Origin: Pseudomonadota bacterium | Lineage (GTDB): Bacteria; Bdellovibrionota; UBA1018; CAIMNF01 | Direction of reading: 5' to 3' | Length of the DNA stretch: 17,966 nucleotides | Assembly (NCBI GenBank): GCA_027482725.1 | Contig: JAIXVT010000259.1 | Span: forward strand, 1-17,966 | In this document: positions 8,199 to 14,460 of the stretch, piece by piece | How positions within the stretch are numbered: position 1 is the stretch's first letter | How the letters are laid out: each line of letters starts with the position of its first letter | Program-made: the position numbers and the translations under genes | The notes under the pieces: model-generated | The model's database searches: none | What the model saw: only the letters and a program-made list of their open reading frames with translations | What the model was told of the DNA's origin: nothing

Positions 8199-9248
8199 AT
8201 GCTACGTATTTTAGTTCGAGCACCCAACTGGATCGGCGATCAAGTGATGGCCTATCCGTTTTTTGCCGAGCTAAAAAAACAATATCCCAAATCTTGGATC
8301 ACCGTAGTGGCTACGCCTTGGGTGGCATCTATTCAGTTTCGGGGATATATCGATGAAGTTATTGTTTTGGAAAAACCGAAATCCCGTGGAGTTTGGGCTA
8401 AGTTTAAGTCCTTGGTCGATACCGCAAAGAAAATTCGGGAAGCAGGCCCTTTTGATCTGGCGATCACTTTGCCCAATTCGTTCGGAGCGGCTTTGTTATT
8501 TTTTTTGGCGCGAATTCCCCAACGTCGCGGATATGCTACGGATGGGCGCGATTTACTCTTAACCGATCCTGTGACTTGGGATCCTGATCCCGAGTTCCAC
8601 CGTGCCGATGCTTATTTGGGTTTAGTGCCTAAAGATCAGCCGCATCTTGTTCCCGCAAAAAACTATTGGGCGGTAGAGGCTAAACCTTTCGATCCGATTA
8701 TGCATTGGGCAACGCACTTGCCGTTTGAACCTCCGCTCAAGCCTTATGTAGTTGTGGCTCCGGGTGCAACAGCAGATTCTAGGCGATGGTCTACGGATCG
8801 ATTTGCAGAGTTTTCCAAGCGTATGATTGCCCGTGGTTTTGATGTGGTGGTCGTGGGTGGACCGGCCGAAGCGGAGATCACCCGAGAGTGGATCAAGAAA
8901 GGAATGGATGTCATCAACACCGCGGGACTAGGAGACGTGGCGCAAACCTGGAAGCTGTTCCGCAATGCCCAGTTCACATTGTGTAATGAATCGGGATTAG
9001 CTCATGTTGCGTCGTTATGTGGATCATCTGTTCATATTGTCTGTGGTGCCGCAGATCCCCGTCGAACCAAGCCTATCGGTCCGGGTCCCGTGATCAATGC
9101 TGTAAATCCTATTCCCTGTTGGCCCTGTGAAAAAAATCAGTGCGAATTTGAGGGGAATCGGAAAAACGCCTGTTTAGAGGGCATATCCGTGGACCGGATT
9201 GTTCTTGAAACCTTGCGCTATTTGAACTCCCCAGGGGTGGGCGTATGA
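8199..9248 (+). CDS. waaF: GT9 ADP-heptose:LPS heptosyltransferase, WaaF-like
   Basis: This is a glycosyltransferase family 9 enzyme that probably adds a heptose to the LPS inner core at the cytoplasmic face. The product is 349 residues, the normal size. The ATG at 8199 has AAGGAAGG at 8186-8193. The N-terminus APNWIGDQVMAYP is the WaaF form of the GT9 opening, with Asp14 in the position of the proposed catalytic base (Asp13 of WaaC). APGATADSRRW near 187 and NESGLAHVA near 263-271 form the ADP-heptose site; the usual Asp-Ser-Gly is Glu264-Ser-Gly here. A C-x2-C-x4-C-x9-C cluster (Cys307, 310, 315, 325) matches the Cys-rich tail often seen in WaaF. The stop overlaps the next start (ATGA). WaaC or another heptosyltransferase is the alternative. 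Confidence 0.85.
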   Translation: MLRILVRAPNWIGDQVMAYPFFAELKKQYPKSWITVVATPWVASIQFRGYIDEVIVLEKPKSRGVWAKFKSLVDTAKKIREAGPFDLAITLPNSFGAALLFFLARIPQRRGYATDGRDLLLTDPVTWDPDPEFHRADAYLGLVPKDQPHLVPAKNYWAVEAKPFDPIMHWATHLPFEPPLKPYVVVAPGATADSRRWSTDRFAEFSKRMIARGFDVVVVGGPAEAEITREWIKKGMDVINTAGLGDVAQTWKLFRNAQFTLCNESGLAHVASLCGSSVHIVCGAADPRRTKPIGPGPVINAVNPIPCWPCEKNQCEFEGNRKNACLEGISVDRIVLETLRYLNSPGVGV

Positions 9249-10390
9249 TTGGGAATCAACCTAAAATCATATTTTGTCATTTTTCTACGGAGTTCCGTGA
9301 AGATGAAGAGCTTGCGCTTGAGGACTTACGCGAGGGGAATTCTCAGACTCCTTTTTGGATACTCGTCTGCCGCAAGGGGTCGCCATTTTCTTTAGCGGTG
9401 AAAAAAAATCACCCTGAGCGTTTGGACGCCGTAATCGAACTCGACTATGATCCTTTCCCCTTTTTTAATAAAGAACTCAAACACATTTTAAGCGATTCCT
9501 TTAGCCAAGGATTTAACGTACTCCATCTTTTCGGATCAGATGGTTTTGCGGCATGTTTGCCCGCGATTTGGTCAAATCCATCCGTTAAAGTGGTGATTTC
9601 AGAATTCCCGGAAGTGAAAAAGAGTTGGCGTCATTTTTTACAAAGCTTCTTTTATTATCGTGTCGATGCATTGGTGGTTCCATCGTTTACTCTGCGGAGA
9701 CGGGTTGCCAAGATGCGTCCTTCTCTTTCCCGGGTGACCCGTGTTATCCCGCCGGGAATCGATCTAGAGGTATATAATCCTACGCGTTTCGATTTCAGAA
9801 AACTTCGCGACAAGTGGGGTGTCGATAGCGATGTGTATTTGGTCGGGATGCTTTGTTCCGATGAACACGCCAAATCCCAGGGCACCTTTATCAAGGCCGC
9901 CGCGAGTTTTTTGAGGAACGAAGAACTTGCGCTACGAACGCGTTTTGTGATGATTGGGTTTGATTCTGAAAAGTATGCTGAATACGCCGAGATGATACGG
10001 CAGTTTAGGCTGGAAGAATCGATCTTGACCGTCCCCACAGACGAGCAATTGGCAAAAATTTTAGGAACTTTGGATGTTTTTGTAATTCCTTCTTCAAAGG
10101 CCGTTTTTGGATTACAAGCGATAGAGTCGCTGGCCACCGGGACGCCGATTGTTTGTGCCCGTGGGCCAGACTCGGTGGAATGGATCGGGAATTCAAAAGC
10201 GGGGTTGTTGATGCGCTCGGGTGATGTTTTTGATCTTCAGCGACGCATAAGGATGATTTTGGAGAACCCTGAGACGTTGCGGGAAATGGGGCTAAAAGCA
10301 GTACAATATGCCCAAGATTTTTATGATCGGCGCGCGCGTGTACACAAACTGATGGATATGTACGGGCGTGTTTTACGCAAGGAGGCGTAG
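9245..10390 (+). CDS. GT4-type (GT-B fold) glycosyltransferase
   Basis: The product is 381 residues and starts at the ATG overlapping the waaF-like stop. The N-terminal half (about 1-175) is a divergent acceptor domain. The C-terminal half is a recognisable Glycos_transf_1 domain: VVPSFTLRRRV, then VIPPGIDLEVYNP, then FGLQAIESLATGTPIV and GLLMRSGDVFDLQRRI. In the family E-x7-E motif the second Glu is present (Glu294), but the first is Ala286 (AVFGLQAIE). Retaining GT4 enzymes usually need the second Glu for the nucleotide ribose, while the first is less strict, so activity is still plausible. Donor and acceptor cannot be read from sequence. Coupling to the heptosyltransferase suggests LPS core or O-chain assembly. 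No signal peptide or membrane span is seen. Confidence 0.85.
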   Translation: MIGNQPKIIFCHFSTEFREDEELALEDLREGNSQTPFWILVCRKGSPFSLAVKKNHPERLDAVIELDYDPFPFFNKELKHILSDSFSQGFNVLHLFGSDGFAACLPAIWSNPSVKVVISEFPEVKKSWRHFLQSFFYYRVDALVVPSFTLRRRVAKMRPSLSRVTRVIPPGIDLEVYNPTRFDFRKLRDKWGVDSDVYLVGMLCSDEHAKSQGTFIKAAASFLRNEELALRTRFVMIGFDSEKYAEYAEMIRQFRLEESILTVPTDEQLAKILGTLDVFVIPSSKAVFGLQAIESLATGTPIVCARGPDSVEWIGNSKAGLLMRSGDVFDLQRRIRMILENPETLREMGLKAVQYAQDFYDRRARVHKLMDMYGRVLRKEA

Positions 10391-10394
10391 TCCT

Positions 10395-11558
10395 ATGCGG
10401 AGTTTTATTTTGATCTGCGTTTTGATTTTTACATCGGGACCCCTGGCCCAGGCACGGAGCGTGCCGATCCCGTTGAACCCAGCTTTTTGCAGTTGGGCGC
10501 TGGCAGGGCGGCCAGACTTTGTCAAAAAGTACGAAAGAATTGAGCCCTTGGTTTTCAAAGATTTCAAAACGAATGGAATTGAGTGGAGTAAAGCTAAGGG
10601 AGATATTGCATCGCAGGTTGATTTTTCCAAATCACCCCTTACCCACGGAAACTACGTTTATCTGGTGACTTTTGATGGCGAAGTTATTTTTTCCCCAAGA
10701 GTGATCGCAAAAAATTGGGAAGAAGTTTTTGCAACTAACCCGCCGCAGATGGTGGTGGGTCATGTGGCGCTCTTAAAAAAAGCGGTGAATTTATTCGGAA
10801 AAAACGTAAAAATTCTTGCCGCTGGTGAGTTTTACGTAGGGCCTGACGGAAGAGTGGTTTGGGTAGATAACAAGTCGGGGAAATTGAAGCCTGGTCCGGA
10901 AGGCGTGATTCCTGCCGCGGAAGCGATTCGCGGGAATGGATTCCCGGCGAGGAACTCCATTTATGCTTTACCAATAGAAGTAAAGTCTGATGGTTCAGTG
11001 AGGCTCATGGATCATGGCTTCTCTAACGTTATGGCTTTTTGGGAGTTAGCATTTCGCGATCCTGAGGGAACGGTTAAAAAATTAGGACAATTTGAAAAGA
11101 TTAATGAAGATCTTCCTGAGGGAACAAGGCTCCAGATTGTTATCAACAGTGGAGAAGATTTGCCGTTTTCTTCGTTGACGTTGGAAGGGCTTAAGGCCGG
11201 GGCAGAGGCTTTTACGAAGCTTAAAAAGATCGAAGAAAAGCTCCTCTCAAAAATTGAAAAGTACGATGCTATAGATCACTTTTCTGTGATTGAGATGACC
11301 GCCACAGGAGCGGTTCGAGCCCCCGGAAAAGCTCGTCTTCAGTTTATTCGGGGTAACTATACTTTTATTCTTCCGGAAACTTCAGCTAGGGTTTTAAAGA
11401 AAGATATGACGGCTTTTGACGTCTATAGTATGAGCGGAAAGCTGGTTGAAAAATATCATGGCTCCGCCTATCTTGCTGCTAAGGTCGCTATTCAGGTTTC
11501 ATTAGGCGAACCTCCGCCGAGTTTTTACCCCGCTCTTCTTAAAGCAAACGGAGAATAA
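10395..11558 (+). CDS. Secreted protein of unknown function
   Basis: The product is 387 residues. I chose the ATG at 10395 because AAGGAGG (10379-10385) lies nine bases upstream and a clean signal peptide follows: MRS, a hydrophobic core, and an AQA|RS cleavage site near residue 22. I do not recognise a family with certainty. Residues 90-175 hold a segment (AAGEFYVGPDGRVVWVDNKSG, Gly144-Glu145 to Asn159-Ser161-Gly162, then KPG) that resembles a motif seen in many uncharacterised exported proteins, of the form G-E-...-G-x-I-...-I-D-N-x-S-G-x-x-x-P. The remainder is mixed alpha/beta with a Lys-rich helix (about 265-295). It follows the glycosyltransferase by four bases and is the last gene of the operon-like run. 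An envelope or periplasmic role is inferred from that place only. Confidence 0.75.
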   Translation: MRSFILICVLIFTSGPLAQARSVPIPLNPAFCSWALAGRPDFVKKYERIEPLVFKDFKTNGIEWSKAKGDIASQVDFSKSPLTHGNYVYLVTFDGEVIFSPRVIAKNWEEVFATNPPQMVVGHVALLKKAVNLFGKNVKILAAGEFYVGPDGRVVWVDNKSGKLKPGPEGVIPAAEAIRGNGFPARNSIYALPIEVKSDGSVRLMDHGFSNVMAFWELAFRDPEGTVKKLGQFEKINEDLPEGTRLQIVINSGEDLPFSSLTLEGLKAGAEAFTKLKKIEEKLLSKIEKYDAIDHFSVIEMTATGAVRAPGKARLQFIRGNYTFILPETSARVLKKDMTAFDVYSMSGKLVEKYHGSAYLAAKVAIQVSLGEPPPSFYPALLKANGE

Positions 11559-11609
11559 GAATCTCTGCAGTAGGACAGCGGAGACACACCTTATCCCCAC
11601 GCCCAACCC

Positions 11610-11708
11610 CGACTAAACTAAATCCATGCACTCGTCCCTGCGCGGACTCCTCATTGTGATGACCCTGCTGTTTGTCGCCACTTTAGCGCAAATTTAAGGG
11701 TTTAGTCG
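11610..11708. repeat. 9-bp inverted repeat framing a convergent spacer
   Basis: CGACTAAAC at 11610-11618 is the perfect reverse complement of GTTTAGTCG at 11700-11708. The right arm includes the last codons and stop of glyQS. The 81 bases between the arms hold a 23-codon hydrophobic ORF. No T-tract follows either arm, so it does not look like a factor-independent terminator. A 9-bp match in a spacer this short is unlikely but not impossible by chance. Confidence 0.45.
11626..11697 (+). CDS. Possible 23-residue hydrophobic micro-ORF
   Basis: An ATG at 11626 opens 23 codons to the TAA at 11695-11697. The peptide, MHSSLRGLL then IVMTLLFVATLAQI, has one positive charge, a hydrophobic core and an ALA-like (TLA|Q) end. 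It looks like either a single-span membrane miniprotein or the leftover signal peptide of a lost gene. No Shine-Dalgarno sequence is visible upstream (GACTAAACTAAATCC). It is convergent with glyQS and sits 67 bases after the secreted-protein gene. It may well be untranslated. The surrounding spacer (11559-11701) also shows a weak 7-bp hairpin at 11562-11584 (TCTCTGC against GCGGAGA) without a T-tract. Confidence 0.2.
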   Translation: MHSSLRGLLIVMTLLFVATLAQI

Positions 11709-13024
11709 TTACGGGCAAGGTACCCCAGCAATTGGTCTACGGATACTCGCTCCTGGGCCATTGTGTCGCGGTCGCGCACGGTGACGGTTCCATCCGCAAG
11801 CCCGTCGTAATCAATGGTAATACACGCGGGCGTGCCGATTTCATCTTGTCGACGGTAACGTTTACCGATCGTCCCCGATTCGTCCCGAGTGATTTTCATT
11901 TTTTTTCGGAGTAGGGTTTCGACTTTATCGGTCAATTCTAAAAGCTCCGGTTTTTTCATCAGCGGGAGCACTGCGGCTTTGTAAGGCGCCAGGTGCTTTG
12001 CAAGTTTAAGCACGGTGCGTTCGCCCTCAATACGGTAGGCATCACACAGCACCGCAAGCAAAGCACGGTCACAGCCCACAGATGTTTCGATCACATAGGG
12101 CAAGTATCGCTCCTTGGTGGTTTCATCAAAGTATTCCATTTTTTTGGAAGAAAACTCTTGGTGGCGTCGCAAATCAAAATCGCTGCGGTTATGAATACCC
12201 TCGATTTCTTGCCAGCCAATCGGGAATTCATATTCGATATCAAAAGCGGCAAGCGCATAGTGAGCCAGTTCTTTGGGGCCGTGTTCATGGAATCGAATTT
12301 TATGGGCACGTAGTCCGTTATCCAAATGCCATTGGTGGCGGACAGCTTTCCATTTTTCAAAATGATCACGGTCGGTGCCCGGACGCACAAAGTATTGCAT
12401 TTCCATCTGTTCAAATTCCCGGGTCCTGAAAATAAAATTTCCGGGCGTGATTTCATTACGGAAAGCCTTACCGATCTGTGCAATCCCAAATGGAACTTTT
12501 TGGCGCATGCTTTGTTGTACATTCAAAAAGTTCACAAAGATTCCCTGCGCGGTTTCGGGACGCAAGTACACGACGCTCGATGAGTCTTCAATCGGGCCCA
12601 TGTTTGTCTTAAACATCAAATTAAACTGCCGAGGCTCGGTCAGCTCGCACTCTCCGTGGGCGCCGGGTTTTAACGACGGTTTTTTTCCGCAGGCCGCATG
12701 ATCCAACTTGTCCGCACGAAACCGACCTTTACATGTTTTGCAATCCACCAAAGGATCCACAAATCCTTCCACGTGACCCGAAGCTTCCCACGTGCGCGGG
12801 TGCATGAGGATGGACGCATCCAAGCCTTCCACGTCATCGCGTAACGTCATGGCGCGCCACCAACTGTCTTTGATGTTGAGTTTAAGCTCTACACCTAAGG
12901 GGCCGTAATCCCAACACGCATTCACGCCTCCGTAAATTTCAGAGGATTGAAACAAGAACCCCCTCTGTTTACAAAGGGAAACAAGGTCTTGCATGGAAGT
13001 CAGTTCTTGGGTTTCTGTACTCAT
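11702..13024 (-). CDS. glyQS: Glycyl-tRNA synthetase, dimeric (alpha2) type
   Basis: This class II enzyme charges tRNA-Gly. The product is 440 residues, of the single-chain alpha2 kind found in Gram-positives, Thermus and eukaryotes, not the alpha2beta2 GlyQ/GlyS kind of most proteobacteria. Family landmarks include RGFLFQSSEIYGG, DYGPLGVELK, the substrate loop RPETAQGIFVNF, motif 2 FRNEITPGNFIFRTREFEQME (from residue 188), the motif-3 segment ETSVGCDRALLA, and a C-terminal anticodon-binding domain ending in VTVRDRDTM. A zinc-type set Cys95, Cys98, Cys112, Cys126 lies in the insertion after motif 1. The ATG at 13024 gives an N-terminus close to Thermus GlyRS; an alternative ATG is at codon 11. 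No strong ribosome binding site is seen. It follows the M28 gene by 17 bases, so the two are probably co-transcribed. Confidence 0.94.
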   Translation of the reverse strand: MSTETQELTSMQDLVSLCKQRGFLFQSSEIYGGVNACWDYGPLGVELKLNIKDSWWRAMTLRDDVEGLDASILMHPRTWEASGHVEGFVDPLVDCKTCKGRFRADKLDHAACGKKPSLKPGAHGECELTEPRQFNLMFKTNMGPIEDSSSVVYLRPETAQGIFVNFLNVQQSMRQKVPFGIAQIGKAFRNEITPGNFIFRTREFEQMEMQYFVRPGTDRDHFEKWKAVRHQWHLDNGLRAHKIRFHEHGPKELAHYALAAFDIEYEFPIGWQEIEGIHNRSDFDLRRHQEFSSKKMEYFDETTKERYLPYVIETSVGCDRALLAVLCDAYRIEGERTVLKLAKHLAPYKAAVLPLMKKPELLELTDKVETLLRKKMKITRDESGTIGKRYRRQDEIGTPACITIDYDGLADGTVTVRDRDTMAQERVSVDQLLGYLARND

Positions 13025-13041
13025 AAGGATTTGAGTTTACG

Positions 13042-14415
13042 CTAATTGGGTTCATTTTTTAAGACATGAAGCACAGTATCTCCCAAAGCTTGGAGCACAT
13101 CTTTGGAAATGACTTTCATTGTGTCGTCGTGGGTGTGCCATTCCGGAGGGAATTTTCCGTCTGGACCCATCGCAATCAGGTTGACCATGGGTATGCCCAA
13201 ACCCTTGGTGATAAACACCGGATCATCTACCACGGGGCCAAAACGGTGCGATCCGAAAATGGAATTTGCACCGACTGCTTTCGCCGCATCCCATATCCGC
13301 TTGATGAGATCAGGAGCATAAGCTTCGGAAAATTTTTCAATTCCAAAAACCGTCCCTTTGCGTCCGACCATATCAAAGTTTATTCCCCAGGCCGCTTTGT
13401 ATCCTGCGGGTTTGGGATTTTTTGCAAAAGCTTGCGACCCTAAACAGTACGAATAAGGATCTCCGGGGCGCCCCAAGTCTTCGGCATCCCAAAAGATTAA
13501 ATCTAAACCGTAGGGAAGCGTTTGTGGTTGCACGGATCGTGCAAATTCTAAAAGCATGCCAACACCAGACCCCCCGTCGTTAGCCGCTAAAATAGGCTCA
13601 TTTTTACGCTTTTTATCTTCATCCGCGATATCGCGCGAATCGTAGTGAGCCGAAAGCAAAATGCGTTTTTTGTGATCGGGGTTGAATTGTGCAATCAGGT
13701 TCCGTATCGGGATTTTTTTTTGGGTAAATGTCGTCGCGCTAGCGGTGTGCTCGATCACCGTCGCACCCGATGACTTGAGTGAGGTGACAATCCAGTCGGC
13801 TACTTTTTTGTGGTTGTCTGTGCCCGAAACCTTGGGCCCAAATTGGGTGTACGTTTCAACGTCTTGATAAGCCCGCTGACCCTGAAACGGGCTAAACTCG
13901 GGTTGTAGTTTTTTTGGGGTGCATCCCGTTTGGAGTAAGGCAAAAAAAGTGCAAGACAGGGCAATTATTTTTGTTGATCGCAAAAAATGAAACAACGCCC
14001 CAAAGCTCAAGCAGGCGATGCCCCCCACTCGAGAGACTTGTCGACGTTCGATAGCCGCGTGGCCGATCACTTGCAGAACGTAAGCCAGTACGGTCAAAGA
14101 CAAGATGATTTGCAGGGGGAGAAGGCGAACCCAACCGGATAAAAATCCGTAAAACAGAAGGGCTAAAAGCCCAAATTTTCCGGCCAAACGAAACCAAAAA
14201 ACACCAAGACCCATTTCTGCGATCAGGGCGACATCGATTTTAAAAACGGGATGATGCAGGGGGTCTGCCAAAGTGATGAACGAAAGCAAGGCAAGTCCCG
14301 AAACCAAAAAAGTCGGTACAGCAAAGTGGTGAAGTTTTAAATTCCATGGATTTCGATGAGACAGCAAATAGTCTTCGACGTACACGCTAAGCTCTGGAGA
14401 AACAAAGGGTTCCAT
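13042..14415 (-). CDS. Mpo1/DUF962-like membrane domain fused to M28 glutaminyl-cyclase-like hydrolase
   Basis: The product is 457 residues. Residues 1 to about 130 look like a DUF962/Mpo1 membrane domain: YLLSHRNPWNLKLHH near the start, about four hydrophobic spans, and the closing VIGHAAIER motif. Residues 145-165 then read as a lipoprotein signal (LRSTK, hydrophobic core, LQTGC with Cys165). Residues 185-457 are an M28 zinc hydrolase close to glutaminyl cyclases: His257 in SAHYDSR, Asp280 in ANDGGSG, Glu312-Asp313 in FWDAEDLG, Asp348 in NFDMVG, and His427 in WHT. These cover the metal ligands and catalytic acid. The M28 part would lie outside the inner membrane. The ATG at 14415 has AAGG about seven bases upstream. 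A TTG at codon 145 (13983-13981) could start a separate 313-residue lipoprotein, so two overlapping products are possible. Substrate unknown. Confidence 0.8.
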   Translation of the reverse strand: MEPFVSPELSVYVEDYLLSHRNPWNLKLHHFAVPTFLVSGLALLSFITLADPLHHPVFKIDVALIAEMGLGVFWFRLAGKFGLLALLFYGFLSGWVRLLPLQIILSLTVLAYVLQVIGHAAIERRQVSRVGGIACLSFGALFHFLRSTKIIALSCTFFALLQTGCTPKKLQPEFSPFQGQRAYQDVETYTQFGPKVSGTDNHKKVADWIVTSLKSSGATVIEHTASATTFTQKKIPIRNLIAQFNPDHKKRILLSAHYDSRDIADEDKKRKNEPILAANDGGSGVGMLLEFARSVQPQTLPYGLDLIFWDAEDLGRPGDPYSYCLGSQAFAKNPKPAGYKAAWGINFDMVGRKGTVFGIEKFSEAYAPDLIKRIWDAAKAVGANSIFGSHRFGPVVDDPVFITKGLGIPMVNLIAMGPDGKFPPEWHTHDDTMKVISKDVLQALGDTVLHVLKNEPN

Positions 14416-14460
14416 GAGGACACCTTAGCACGGAGCAGGTTTGTGGTAAGCTAAACGCTT
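14416..14460. other. Divergent spacer between the M28 gene and alaS
   Basis: These 45 bases separate two genes read in opposite directions. Promoters for the M28-glyQS unit and for alaS must lie here or inside the opposing gene ends. I see no clear sigma-70 -35/-10 pair in either direction. On the minus strand, AAGG near 14423-14427 serves as ribosome binding site for the M28 gene. The plus side has only a poor one for alaS. Confidence 0.4.

Noticed and set aside
9655..10137. 160-codon minus-strand ORF inside the GT4 gene
   Set aside because: Low-complexity Ser/Ile-rich antisense product, typical of a shadow frame.
11562..11584. Hairpin TCTCTGC/GCGGAGA as terminator of the LPS operon
   Set aside because: Only seven pairs with one wobble, a nine-base loop and no T-tract.
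12091..12522. 143-codon minus-strand ORF within glyQS in another frame
   Set aside because: It overlaps GlyRS motif 2 and surrounding conserved sequence, and its own product is unlike any protein I know.
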